Positions 24,765 to 33,477 of a DNA stretch of 33,779 nucleotides are shown here, piece after piece. Origin of the DNA: Lachnospiraceae bacterium (GTDB lineage Bacteria; Bacillota; Clostridia; Lachnospirales; Lachnospiraceae); contig JAFRXK010000025.1 of NCBI GenBank assembly GCA_017442865.1, positions 1 to 33,779 of the forward strand. Reading direction: 5' to 3'. The position numbers were made by a program, and so were the translations under genes. Position 1 is the stretch's first letter, and each line of letters starts with the position of its first letter. Under the pieces are notes generated by a model, which ran no database searches, was not told the DNA's origin, and saw only the letters and a list, made by a program, of their open reading frames with translations.

Positions 24765-26183
24765 TTAATCGTCAAACTCGCTTACAAGTGCTGATACGGT
24801 CTGCTTTGCATCACCATAAATCATAACTGTGTTGTCGTTTGTAAACAGTGGGTTCTCAACTCCTGAGAAGCCTGTACCCTTACCACGCTTTAATACGAAT
24901 ACTGTTCTTGCCTCGTAAGCATTTACAATCGGCATACCGTAAAGCGGTGAGCTCTCGTCATCCTTTGCTGCAGGGTTAACAACGTCATTTGCGCCGATAA
25001 CGATTGCAACATCAACCATGCTCATCTGTGGGTTCATCTCGTCAGATGTCTTCAACTGCTCATAAGGAACATTTGCCTCAGCAAGAAGAACGTTCATATG
25101 ACCAGGCATTCTACCTGCAACCGGATGGATTGCAAAATTAACCTCTGCGCCATTGTTCTCAAGCTTGTCGCAAAGCTCTTTAACTGCGTGCTGTGCCTGT
25201 GCAACAGCCATACCGTAACCAGGTACGAATACTACATTCTTTGCAGCCTCTAAGATAAGGTATGCATCCTCTACTGACATAGACTTCGGCTCCTTAGCCT
25301 CGCCTGAAGCAGTCTTCTTTGCACCGCCGCCGAAGTTGCCAAAGAGCAGGTTGTAAAGTGTTCTGTTCATAGCCTTGCACATGATGAGTGTAAGGATAAG
25401 TCCTGATGCACCTACAAGACAGCCTGATACAACGAGTACTGTGTTGTTGATTGCAAATCCGGCAAATGCTGCTGCAAGACCTGAGAAAGCGTTGAGCAGT
25501 GAAATGATAACCGGCATATCGCCGCCGCCGATTGATACAACCATTGTAATACCGAGAATCAAAAATGCTGCCGTAACAACAATGATACCGATAAGCTCTA
25601 ATGTCGGGTCTGAAGAGAAAGCATATAATGCGATTCCTGCAAGACCGCCGATAGCAAGCACTGCATTGATAACGTTCTTGCCCGGGATTCTTATCTGCTT
25701 CTTGAAGAGCTTGCCTGAAAGCTTGCCCCATGCAACAACTGAACCTGTGAATGCAATGGCACCGATTGCAATTGTAAGACCAAGTGTAACTGCCGTGAAC
25801 TTATCACCCTTTTCAGTTGAAACGAACTGTGCGATAGCAACGAGGAGTGATGAAAGACCTCCAAAGCCGTTGAAAAGTGCTACCAGCTCAGGCATGCCTG
25901 TCATCGCTACCTTCTTTGACCAGATGATACCGATTACCGAACCGATAAGAATAGCTGCTGCTATGTATACATAACCATTTCTTCCGAGGTTGGTGCTGAA
26001 TGAGTTAATTACGCCCTTTTCTGTTAAAACGGTAACAACTGCAATAAGCATACCGATTGATGAGAAGAGATTACCCTTTCTCGCTGTGTCTGCCTTTCCA
26101 AGGAGCTTTATGCCTCTGATAAAGAATATACAGGCAACCATATATAAAATAGGTACTATACTACTATTCCATGTCTCAAGCAT
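24765..26183 (-). CDS. pntB: Proton-translocating NAD(P)+ transhydrogenase, beta subunit (472 aa)
   Basis: Membrane subunit of the enzyme that couples hydride transfer between NADH and NADP+ to proton movement. Residues 1 to about 285 are hydrophobic helices (domain II). The C-terminal part is the NADP(H)-binding domain III: GYGMAVAQAQH from residue 322, HPVAGRMPGHMNVLLAEA, GANDVVNPAA, YGMPIVNAYEA and KRGKGTGFSGVENPLF all match the family. Its ATG overlaps the TAA of pntAB by one base (TAATG), with AGGAGG inside the pntAB end, so translation is probably coupled. Length and motifs are normal. Confidence 0.96.
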   Translation of the reverse strand: MLETWNSSIVPILYMVACIFFIRGIKLLGKADTARKGNLFSSIGMLIAVVTVLTEKGVINSFSTNLGRNGYVYIAAAILIGSVIGIIWSKKVAMTGMPELVALFNGFGGLSSLLVAIAQFVSTEKGDKFTAVTLGLTIAIGAIAFTGSVVAWGKLSGKLFKKQIRIPGKNVINAVLAIGGLAGIALYAFSSDPTLELIGIIVVTAAFLILGITMVVSIGGGDMPVIISLLNAFSGLAAAFAGFAINNTVLVVSGCLVGASGLILTLIMCKAMNRTLYNLLFGNFGGGAKKTASGEAKEPKSMSVEDAYLILEAAKNVVFVPGYGMAVAQAQHAVKELCDKLENNGAEVNFAIHPVAGRMPGHMNVLLAEANVPYEQLKTSDEMNPQMSMVDVAIVIGANDVVNPAAKDDESSPLYGMPIVNAYEARTVFVLKRGKGTGFSGVENPLFTNDNTVMIYGDAKQTVSALVSEFDD

Positions 26184-26467
26184 TATTTCTTAACCTCCTT
26201 CTTCTTGAACATACCAAGCATTCTGTCTGTTACAAGATATCCGCCTACAACGTTGATTGTAGCAAATACTATAGCAAGAAAGCCAAGAATAAGACCAACT
26301 GTTCCTCCAACGCTTACAGCCGTAACGGTAATAGCACCTACAACGGTGATACCCGAAATAGCATTTGTACCGGACATAAGCGGTGTGTGCAGCTGGGACG
26401 GAACTTTAGAAATCAACTCTATACCCAGGAATGCACTGATAACAAATACAAAAATAAGCATTATCAT
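26183..26467 (-). CDS. pntAB: Transhydrogenase alpha subunit, membrane part (94 aa)
   Basis: A small membrane protein with about three hydrophobic helices. The SKVPSQLHTPLMSGTNAISGI segment is the hallmark of the membrane part of the transhydrogenase alpha subunit. In organisms with the three-subunit form it is a separate gene, as here. GGAGG lies 9 nt before the ATG. It lies 19 bp after pntAA and overlaps pntB by one base, so the three genes form one operon for a complete enzyme. Confidence 0.95.
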   Translation of the reverse strand: MIMLIFVFVISAFLGIELISKVPSQLHTPLMSGTNAISGITVVGAITVTAVSVGGTVGLILGFLAIVFATINVVGGYLVTDRMLGMFKKKEVKK

Positions 26468-26486
26468 AAGTCTATACCTCCATTAT

Positions 26487-27608
26487 TTATTTAAAACGCT
26501 CATGTATAATCTGACCGCCCTTTGTGATAAGACAGCCCTTCATAATCTCATCCTCAAGCTTTACTTCAAACTCCTTGCTCTCCTTGTTGTAGAAGTGTGT
26601 AAGGAATGCTGATATATTTCCCGAGAACATCTTTGATGCATCATACGGAACCTGACGCTCTAATAAATCGCCAGACATAATCGTAACGCCGTTGTCTGTA
26701 ACAACATTCTCAAAAAGCTTTGAGCCTTCAACGTTACCGCCTGTTGAAACAGCCATATCAACTACAATTGAGCCCGGCTGCATACGGTCTAATACGTCCT
26801 TCTTGATAAGGCGCGGAGCCTTGCGTCCGAATACCTTTGCTGTTGTGATAACGATGTTTGACTTCTCACATGTCTTTGCCTGTGCTTCCTGCTGCTTTGC
26901 AATCTGCTCAGGTGTAAGCTCCTTTGCGTAACCTTGTGCAGTCTGACCCATCTCGCCTAAGTCAATCTTTACGAAGTTTGCACCAAGTGAACGAACCTGC
27001 TCCTCTACTACAGGTCTTGTGTCAAATGCGTCAACCCTTGCGCCGAGACGCTTTGCTGTAGCTATAGCCTGAAGACCTGCAACGCCTACGCCGATGATAA
27101 ATACTCTTGCAGGTGAAATTGTACCTGCAGGCGTTACCATCATAGGTAAAATCTTAGGAAGCTTTGCTGCTGCATTTAATACTGCAACATAGCCTGCCAA
27201 AGATGTCTGTGATGACTGAACGTCCATCTTCTGTGCAAGTGTTGTTCTTGGAATCATCTCAAGTGAAACTGCCTGAACATCATTTGCTGCAAAATCAGCC
27301 AACAGCTCCTTCTCATTGAACGGATCAAGATAGCTTAAGTGAAGTGTGTCCTTCTTTAAGCCCTTTGCGCTCTGTGGCTTCATAATACGTACAACAATCT
27401 CGCTGTCAGCGTATCCTGCCTCCTCACTGTCAATAATAGCTGCACCTGCTGCCTTGTATGCTTCATCAGCAAAACCGCTCTTTACGCCGGCACCGCTTAC
27501 AACCTTGAACTCAAAGCCCATAGCAGTAAGCTTTTTAACATCGTCCGGTATCAATGCAACTCTGGTTTCTAACGGATCTTTTTCCCTGCAAACCAAAACT
27601 TTCTTCAT
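26487..27608 (-). CDS. pntAA: Transhydrogenase alpha subunit, NAD(H)-binding part (373 aa)
   Basis: Soluble domain I that binds NAD(H) on the cytoplasmic side. The RVALIP segment near the N-terminus, Arg121-Gln126-Asp129 (the RQD catalytic set of the family, in PRTTLAQKMD), the nucleotide-binding GVGVAG at 173-178 and the acidic end of the fold in DAFDTRP all match characterised homologues. The length fits the separate-subunit form. GGGAGA precedes the ATG. It is first in the pntAA-pntAB-pntB operon behind a good promoter. The enzyme would balance NADPH against NADH using the proton gradient. Confidence 0.96.
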   Translation of the reverse strand: MKKVLVCREKDPLETRVALIPDDVKKLTAMGFEFKVVSGAGVKSGFADEAYKAAGAAIIDSEEAGYADSEIVVRIMKPQSAKGLKKDTLHLSYLDPFNEKELLADFAANDVQAVSLEMIPRTTLAQKMDVQSSQTSLAGYVAVLNAAAKLPKILPMMVTPAGTISPARVFIIGVGVAGLQAIATAKRLGARVDAFDTRPVVEEQVRSLGANFVKIDLGEMGQTAQGYAKELTPEQIAKQQEAQAKTCEKSNIVITTAKVFGRKAPRLIKKDVLDRMQPGSIVVDMAVSTGGNVEGSKLFENVVTDNGVTIMSGDLLERQVPYDASKMFSGNISAFLTHFYNKESKEFEVKLEDEIMKGCLITKGGQIIHERFK

Positions 27609-27655
27609 AATTTATCTCCCTTCTGTATATTGCGTCCAAAACAACTCATTTTCTT

Positions 27656-27684
27656 ATTATATATAATAATATTAATACTTACAA
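27656..27684 (-). promoter_or_regulatory. Promoter of the pnt operon
   Basis: TTGTAA (27679-27684) and a perfect TATAAT (27656-27661) are 17 bp apart, giving a leader of about 41 nt before pntAA. Confidence 0.55.
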
Positions 27685-27745
27685 CTTGAAATTTTAAATA
27701 AATGCACAATATTATTATAAAAAACTGCTTTTGGAGGCAAAAAAA

Positions 27746-28585
27746 TTATTCTATATCTTCAAAACCTATAATCATGCCGCCTGCCTCAGCATAGCAGCTG
27801 CACAGACCTGTACACGGAATAACGCTTACATCCGCTTTCTCAAACACACTCTTTATCTTCTGCAATAAGGACTCCGCAGCGTCAGGATTTAAACAGTGTG
27901 ATATTCTGACCTTTCCGCCCTTGTAGCCTCTTTTAATCATCTCATTGTAAATAGCACTGATTGTCCTCTTCGTACCCTTGCATATCTGCGCCTGATGAAT
28001 CACGCCCTCGCTGCCCGCAACTCCGAGGAAGCGTATGCCAAGAAAGCCCGCCAGCTTTGCTATCGCAGGATTGACCCTGCCATTCTTTGCAAGATTCTCA
28101 AGGGACTCCAGCGCAAAGAGCAGATGTGTATGCTTCATATAGCCTTCCACCTTAGCCCTTATATCCTCAAACAAAAGACCGCTTTCAATATATTCCTTAA
28201 GCTTCTCAATTATAAGAAGCATCTCGCCGCCAGTAGACAATGAATTAATAACGTGAACCTTAGTCCCCGGATTCTCCGTCATATACTCATCCGCCGCCTG
28301 CTTTGCCGAAGAGAAGCTTCCTGACAACTCGCTTGAAATCGTAATTGCAAAAATATTATCTGCGCCTTCATAGGCGTCAAGCCACTCATGGATATTCGGG
28401 CATGCCGAACCTGTCTTGTTCCTGCTTAGTCCCATCCTCTCAACCATATCCGCCACATCAAGCTCTGGCGTGTCAATATATTCCCTGTCATCTATAAGAA
28501 TCTTAAAAGGCACTGTAACATACTCAGTGCTGCCCTGAATAGAAAATACATTTGATGATGAGTCAGATACAATACGGTAAGTCAT
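27746..28585 (-). CDS. DegV family protein (279 aa)
   Basis: DegV proteins bind a fatty acid in a cleft between two alpha/beta domains and in many Firmicutes present it to fatty-acid kinase for activation. Here SDSSSN at 7-12, the VTVPFKILIDDREY strand region, KTGSACPN at 57-64 and ISSELSGSF at 83-91 are family motifs; RFLGVAGSEG and a C-terminal GLCSCYAEAGGMIIGF segment complete the second domain. AAGGAG lies 8 nt before the ATG. It is probably a single-gene unit, and the fatty acid it binds cannot be predicted. No clear promoter or intrinsic terminator was found for it. Confidence 0.93.
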   Translation of the reverse strand: MTYRIVSDSSSNVFSIQGSTEYVTVPFKILIDDREYIDTPELDVADMVERMGLSRNKTGSACPNIHEWLDAYEGADNIFAITISSELSGSFSSAKQAADEYMTENPGTKVHVINSLSTGGEMLLIIEKLKEYIESGLLFEDIRAKVEGYMKHTHLLFALESLENLAKNGRVNPAIAKLAGFLGIRFLGVAGSEGVIHQAQICKGTKRTISAIYNEMIKRGYKGGKVRISHCLNPDAAESLLQKIKSVFEKADVSVIPCTGLCSCYAEAGGMIIGFEDIE

Positions 28586-28674
28586 ATGCGGGTCTCCTTA
28601 TAAAATATGTAGCATGTGTGTTTTAGGTCTTGATAAACAACGGCTCACTTTATCCGCTGATATAATGGTTTTAA

Positions 28675-28730
28675 AAGAGGGGTATCACAAAATATAATAT
28701 AGACTGATTATATTTTGTGGTACCCCTCTT
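28675..28730. terminator. Strong 24-bp hairpin between tRNA-Tyr and degV
   Basis: AAGAGGGGTATCACAAAATA continuing to 28698 pairs with 28707-28730 across an 8-nt loop, with a single T-G wobble in 24 pairs. On the minus strand it ends CCCCTCTTTT, a good terminator for the tRNA transcript. On the plus strand it ends CCCCTCTTT. The stem is longer than needed for termination. Confidence 0.7.
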
Positions 28731-28736
28731 TAGAAA

Positions 28737-28818
28737 TGGATGGAGGTGGATTCGAACCACCGAAGCAATTTGCAGCAGATTTACAGTCTGTCCCCTTTGG
28801 CCACTCGGGAATCCATCC
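28737..28818 (-). tRNA. tRNA-Tyr (anticodon GUA)
   Basis: A class II tRNA of 82 nt with a long variable arm. The acceptor arms GGATGGA and TCCATCC pair, discriminator base A follows, the anticodon loop CTGTAAA contains GTA, and GGTTCGAATCC forms the T arm. The 3' CCA is not encoded. It is preceded by a good promoter and followed by a long terminator hairpin. Confidence 0.97.
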
Positions 28819-28835
28819 ATTTTGCCAACGAATAA

Positions 28836-28864
28836 ACTATATCATTAATAAAAATAAAAATCAA
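28836..28864 (-). promoter_or_regulatory. tRNA-Tyr promoter
   Basis: TTGATT (28859-28864) and TATAGT (28836-28841) with 17-bp spacing and TGA before the -10 box. The start would be about 11 nt upstream of the mature tRNA 5' end. It lies just past the stop of the amylase gene. Confidence 0.65.
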
Positions 28865-28879
28865 GCATTTTATTTATTT

Positions 28880-30928
28880 TTATTCATCAGTTTCATATAT
28901 AAAAATCATCGAGCTTACAGGTGCAAGCTCCAGCTTAAGCACGCCGCCGCTGACATGATACTTTAACCTTCCGGTATTGTAGCCGTCACGTCCGGTCTTC
29001 ATAAAGCGCTTAATCTCAGCGTCGCCTGTTATACCAAGCTCCCATACAGGCAGCTCAACATCCTTTGCCTCGTCATTATTGTTTATAACAACAACTGCGG
29101 CAGCATGCTCGTCAAGTCTTCCGTAGGAAATAATGTTGTAATCGCGGTACAGCTCCTTTAATGCGCCTGTCCTGAACACCTTGTTGTATTTGTGAAGCTT
29201 TACCATGTAGCGGTGAAGCTCGACAAGCTCGTAATCCTCTCTGCCCCACGGATAAGTACGTCTGTTGTCCGGGTCGGTCCAGCCGCAAAGTCCTGCCTCG
29301 TCTCCGTAATAAATGGTCGGTGCGCCCGGCCATGTCACCATAATAGCAACCGCCTCCATAAGCACAGCCTTGTCAACACCCTCCTCTGCCGCCTTCGGGC
29401 CAAGCGATGCTGTCCTGCCGACAGTCCTGTTTGTCCTTGTCAGGAAACGCGAATGGTCGTGGTTTGACAGCTCGTTCATGGATGTAAGCAGTGACTGGAT
29501 ATAAAACTTGCTCATATTCCTGTACATCGACTCAAAGAAGAAGTCTGCATTGCCCATAAGGTTCTCAATATATTTATCGCTGTGCTTCTCCATGCCGGTA
29601 AGGAACCATGTCACAGGCTCCATAAATGCGTCATAGTTCATAATGGTGTCCCACTCGTTGCCCAGAAGCCACGCATGCGGGTCGCCGTAATGCTCCGCCA
29701 GAATAATAGCGTCAGGGTTTGCCTCCTTTACCGCGCTTCTGAATCTCTGCCAGAATTCATGGTTGAACATCTCGCTGTGTCCTAGGTCTGCCGCCACGTC
29801 AAGTCTCCAGCCGTCAGCATTAAACGGCGGCGACACCCATTTTCTTCCCACGTTCAGAATGTACTCGCAAAGCTCCTCGGAATTCTCATAGTTAAGCTTC
29901 GGAAGCGTATCGTGTCCCCACCAGCCGTCATAGCTTTTATTACACGGCCAGTTGTCTTCCCTGAAATCAAAGTAATCTCTGTAACGGCTGTCGCGGCTCT
30001 CATATGCGCCGCTCTCATATCCCTCGTAGCCCTCGTAAATGCCTTCTCTGTCCATCCACTTGTTAAATGAACCGCAGTGATTGAACACTCCGTCCAGAAT
30101 GACTCTCATGCCTCTCTTGTGAATCTCCTCGACAAGCTCTATAAACAGCCTGTTGCTTGCTTCAAGGTTTTCCTTAGCACAGACTCTCTCAATATATCTG
30201 GTCGATTCGCTGTTTGTCTCCTGAAGCTTCTCAGGATTTAGCGCATCCTTTACAATGACACCGATATGTGGGTCTATATAATCATAGTCCTGTGTATCGT
30301 ACTTGTGATTTGACGGCGAAACAAACAGAGGATTAAAATAAATAACCTCTACGCCAAGCTTCTTTAAATAATCAAGCTTATCCATCACGCCCTTTAAGTC
30401 GCCGCCGTAAAAGCTGCACACATCAAAGGATGACGGATACTCATACCAGTCCTCTATCTTCTTAACAAATTTGTTGTCTACATAAATGTATTCATTGTCA
30501 ACGACATCATTTGACTCGTCGCCATTCGCAAAGCGGTCAACGAATATCTGGTAAATGACTGCGCCCTTTGCCCAGTCAGGTGTCTTAAAGCCCGGCATGA
30601 TTTTAAAATCGAACTCCGGAATCGCATTATGTGTTATGCCCAGAATATTATAAATAAAATCTTCGCCATTGCTCTTTATGACAAAATGATAATGAACCCT
30701 TGTATTTGCAACAGAAAACTCAGTCTGATAATAATCAAACACATCATCAGACATAATCTTCGTCATATTTATAAAATTCACACTGTCTCTTCTGTATAAG
30801 TGAAGCCAGACCGCATCCGCATCATCCTTCGCAGTCCTGAACTTTACCTTAACAGTATCTCCTGCCACAGGCTCCAGCGGTGTTCTGTAGCCTCCGGTTT
30901 CAGCAGCGAATAACGCTCTTATGTTCAT
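28880..30928 (-). CDS. GH13 alpha-glucan hydrolase, cyclomaltodextrinase/neopullulanase-like (682 aa)
   Basis: An N-terminal beta domain (about 1-110, CBM34-like) precedes the (beta/alpha)8 catalytic domain. Conserved regions are visible: DGVFNH at 279-284, GWRLDVA with nucleophile Asp377, AEH with acid/base Glu412, and NHD at 489-491 with Asp491. YQIFVDRFANGD near 126 is typical of the cyclomaltodextrinase/neopullulanase/maltogenic amylase group. There is no signal peptide, so it should act in the cytoplasm on imported maltodextrins. The start is at 30928 because GGAGGG (30933-30938) precedes it; the ATG seven codons upstream has no ribosome site. Exact specificity (alpha-1,4 against alpha-1,6, ring-opening or not) is not readable. 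It appears to be monocistronic. Confidence 0.93.
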   Translation of the reverse strand: MNIRALFAAETGGYRTPLEPVAGDTVKVKFRTAKDDADAVWLHLYRRDSVNFINMTKIMSDDVFDYYQTEFSVANTRVHYHFVIKSNGEDFIYNILGITHNAIPEFDFKIMPGFKTPDWAKGAVIYQIFVDRFANGDESNDVVDNEYIYVDNKFVKKIEDWYEYPSSFDVCSFYGGDLKGVMDKLDYLKKLGVEVIYFNPLFVSPSNHKYDTQDYDYIDPHIGVIVKDALNPEKLQETNSESTRYIERVCAKENLEASNRLFIELVEEIHKRGMRVILDGVFNHCGSFNKWMDREGIYEGYEGYESGAYESRDSRYRDYFDFREDNWPCNKSYDGWWGHDTLPKLNYENSEELCEYILNVGRKWVSPPFNADGWRLDVAADLGHSEMFNHEFWQRFRSAVKEANPDAIILAEHYGDPHAWLLGNEWDTIMNYDAFMEPVTWFLTGMEKHSDKYIENLMGNADFFFESMYRNMSKFYIQSLLTSMNELSNHDHSRFLTRTNRTVGRTASLGPKAAEEGVDKAVLMEAVAIMVTWPGAPTIYYGDEAGLCGWTDPDNRRTYPWGREDYELVELHRYMVKLHKYNKVFRTGALKELYRDYNIISYGRLDEHAAAVVVINNNDEAKDVELPVWELGITGDAEIKRFMKTGRDGYNTGRLKYHVSGGVLKLELAPVSSMIFIYETDE

Positions 30929-30964
30929 GATTCCCTCCAAGTTAATCATATATAACCTTTTATT

Positions 30965-30993
30965 ATTTTATAACACTGTATTTGTTTTTTCAA
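30965..30993 (-). promoter_or_regulatory. Promoter of the GH13 gene
   Basis: TTGAAA (30988-30993) and TAAAAT (30965-30970), 17 bp apart, giving a leader of about 30 nt. Confidence 0.6.
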
Positions 30994-31132
30994 CCCGTGC
31001 CAACAATTATTGACGCTCATCTAAGTCTGCATCCTGTCGCTTAAGTGTTACGTATATCATTATATGCTTTCTCATATCCTGCAATACACCCTGATATATT
31101 TATTGCCCTATAAAGAAATGCTTTTCATGCAA

Positions 31133-31160
31133 AAAAGACAGCTGTCGTTCGCTGTCTTTT
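31133..31160. terminator. Hairpin with A/T tails, bidirectional terminator candidate
   Basis: AAAAGACAGC pairs with GCTGTCTTTT across an 8-nt loop, with A-runs before and T-runs after, so it could stop transcription from either side. It lies between the amylase promoter and the Rhs region; the gene it once served is not evident. Confidence 0.6.
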
Positions 31161-31521
31161 AAGGAGAAGGTATTTTGCTTATGGGGTATAGCAAAAATAA
31201 TTGTGTAAAATGTATTGGGGGTTTTACGATATATATAATATCACGACTTTGTAAATAAGTGTGCCCAATTTTTCGACAAATAAAAAGGTTTTTTTGTTGA
31301 TTATAACTTACTTAAACCTTTAAAATGCTATGTTTTTTTCTTATTGCACAAATTAGTAAACCTTTTTTACTGCATTTTTACTTAAAACGTTTTAGTGGAT
31401 GATTAGTATTTATTATGTCTTATTTTCTGTCACAATAAAATCATTATATGCCAACAACTTAACTTTTAAGCCAGAATTATTCTCCGGCGAAGCAAAAATC
31501 AGTTTGTTTCCATGATAAATA
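31161..31521. other. AT-rich non-coding stretch before the Rhs fragment
   Basis: About 360 bases with no convincing gene on either strand. It contains several T-runs and short inverted repeats such as AAAGGTTT/AAACCTTT around 31286-31323. It may be the remains of an upstream gene or insertion junction; nothing specific is recognised. Confidence 0.5.
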
Positions 31522-31551
31522 TTGACAATACAAGATATTACAATATATAAT
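31522..31551 (+). promoter_or_regulatory. Consensus promoter upstream of the displaced Rhs tip
   Basis: A perfect TTGACA (31522-31527) and a perfect TATAAT (31546-31551) are separated by 18 bp on the plus strand. It would transcribe the Rhs tip and the downstream candidate immunity gene. Confidence 0.65.
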
Positions 31552-31585
31552 TTAGTTAAACGGGGTTGGAGTCAAAAGGTATTAG

Positions 31586-32557
31586 GACGGAAGTATCTTA
31601 GGCTTTAAGTACAACGGCAGCATCTACTTCTACCGAAAGAACCTTCAGGGCGACATAACCGGCATAAGGAACAGCGCCGGCACGCTTATCACAGAGTACC
31701 GGTACGATGCGTGGGGCGACATCATAAGCGTGACAGGCACACAAGGAAACACCATAGGAGCCATCAATCCGTTCAGGTACAGGGGCTATTACTGGGATGA
31801 GGAGAGCTGGCTGTATTACCTTAACAGCAGGTACTATGATGCGGTGACGGGAAGGTTTTTGAATGCGGATAACTGCGTATCAACCGGTGGCGGAGTGCTG
31901 GGATATAATATGTTTGCTTACTGTTACAATAATCCGGTAATGCTGTCTGACAGCGCAGGAAACTGGCCGAAATGGCTTGAAGCAGCTGTTAAGACTGTAA
32001 AAAAAGTAGCAACAAATGTAGTGAAAAAAGGTGTTACATTTGCTATAAAATCAGCGGTTTATTCATCACCAGCAGCTAATGTAGTAAGATCAATAGTAAA
32101 TGTTGTAAAAATCACATCTGTAATAAATAAGGAAATTAATATGATAAATGAGGCTAACATCAGACCGAGCATTAAACCAGAGTATAAAACTAAAGAGGAG
32201 GTTCTTGAAGCAGTTAAAACAGTTACTGATAAATATGATAATGTTCGGGCAAACTTTACGGATTCAGGTTTGCGAATTACTAATTCATACAAAATAAACA
32301 ACCGTGTTGATAGACAAAAAATATCAATGATATATGCAAATAGTCCATTTACGGATAGAAGCTACAGTAATATTTCTGCTGAATGGCTAGGACATAATAT
32401 TGTTTATAGTTGCTTAGAACCTTTTAAGGACGCACATATAGGTTGGATTGACTCTCTTGTTGATAGAACTGTTAACGTTGATTTAGATTACATCAGGGAT
32501 AGTCATGATAGTATAAACGTTATCACAAAAGTTATGGAGGTATATGGATGGGAATAA
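31586..32557 (+). pseudogene. Displaced (orphan) Rhs C-terminal tip with variable effector-like domain
   Basis: The frame is open from 31586, just after an in-frame TAG, to 32557. It starts inside the Rhs/YD-repeat core (LGFKYNG, YRKNLQGDI, YRYDAWGDI), passes the hallmark junction NPFRYRGYYWD, LYYLNSRYYD, GRFLNAD, NMFAYCYNNPV, then gives a C-terminal domain of about 190 residues with AEWLGHNIVY and an acidic, Trp-ending tail. The core is clearly more GC-rich than this C-terminal part, the usual mark of swapped Rhs tips. There is no good start codon: the first candidate is GTG at 31730 without a convincing ribosome site, so as it stands it is a 5'-truncated copy. Whether the domain is a toxin is inference. 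Confidence 0.8.
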
Positions 32558-33462
32558 TTAAAAAGGTTGCTGTCGCTATTGTAATTCCAGTGGTTGTCCT
32601 TATTGTCATTGTGATACTTTTTGGAATACAGTTTAACAGCTGTACACGGCTAAAGATGGCAGAAGACTGGAAAGCTGAGACACAATTGGTTCCTTATGTA
32701 ATGTATACGAGTGTGTATGATGATAATAAAGATTATGAGTTGTGTTTACGTTCTTTGTTTGATAAACATCATGATATTATGCAGGTTTTTACTATATTCG
32801 ATTCAAGAATATATTTTCTATACTCTGTTTATGAGGATTATGATAATTCAAAGAGTTGTTTGTTTAATATAACATCAGTTAATATGTTGGATTCTAAAGA
32901 TATTCGGGTCTTATATAGCGACGTATTTGAACCATCATCTGAATATCGAATGGACATAGCAAAGGATTATTCAGAGAGAAGAGCATTTTATTATGGTGGA
33001 AAGATTGTGATAAAAGATACTTCAAAGCTTATAGAATATGATATAAAAACAGATACAATAAAGAAATATGATCCAAAAGAGTATCAGTATCCTCAAAAAA
33101 GATATCAATATACAGTTAATGAGGATGGCAGCGAAATATTGCTTAAGGACACGGAAAGAGGAATTGAAAAACTGATTACGCTGGATGATATGGCGTCAAA
33201 TCAATATATGCAGCAGATATTGTCTGTAAAAGATGAAACTTTACCAAGTGGTCTGTCACGAATTGATCATTTTTTGCGTAATGTACAGGAGCTCAATGGT
33301 AAAGCATATATAGTAGGAAGTATGTCCAATCCTCAAGGAGAAGAATTTGCAGTTTTATTTGAATATGATATAGATAGCAGTAAATTTAAATATGTTTTAA
33401 ACTGTTGGTCGCCAGGATATTTAAATGATGAATTTTATCTGCTGGAATATTTAGAAGACTAA
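32548..33462 (+). CDS. Membrane-anchored protein, candidate immunity partner of the Rhs tip (304 aa)
   Basis: It starts inside the last codons of the Rhs tip (10-base overlap, ATG after GGAGG in the tip's reading frame), so translation of the two is probably coupled. Residues about 7-28 form one strong hydrophobic segment, leaving the remaining 270 residues outside if it acts as a signal anchor; Cys32 in FNSC could alternatively hint at a lipoprotein, but the preceding residues do not form a lipobox. The rest is rich in Tyr, Asp and beta-type segments. I recognise no family. Position behind an Rhs tip and low GC like the tip's variable domain make it the natural candidate immunity protein; this is inference. 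Confidence 0.75.
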   Translation: MGIIKKVAVAIVIPVVVLIVIVILFGIQFNSCTRLKMAEDWKAETQLVPYVMYTSVYDDNKDYELCLRSLFDKHHDIMQVFTIFDSRIYFLYSVYEDYDNSKSCLFNITSVNMLDSKDIRVLYSDVFEPSSEYRMDIAKDYSERRAFYYGGKIVIKDTSKLIEYDIKTDTIKKYDPKEYQYPQKRYQYTVNEDGSEILLKDTERGIEKLITLDDMASNQYMQQILSVKDETLPSGLSRIDHFLRNVQELNGKAYIVGSMSNPQGEEFAVLFEYDIDSSKFKYVLNCWSPGYLNDEFYLLEYLED

Positions 33463-33477
33463 GATGATTTAACCACC

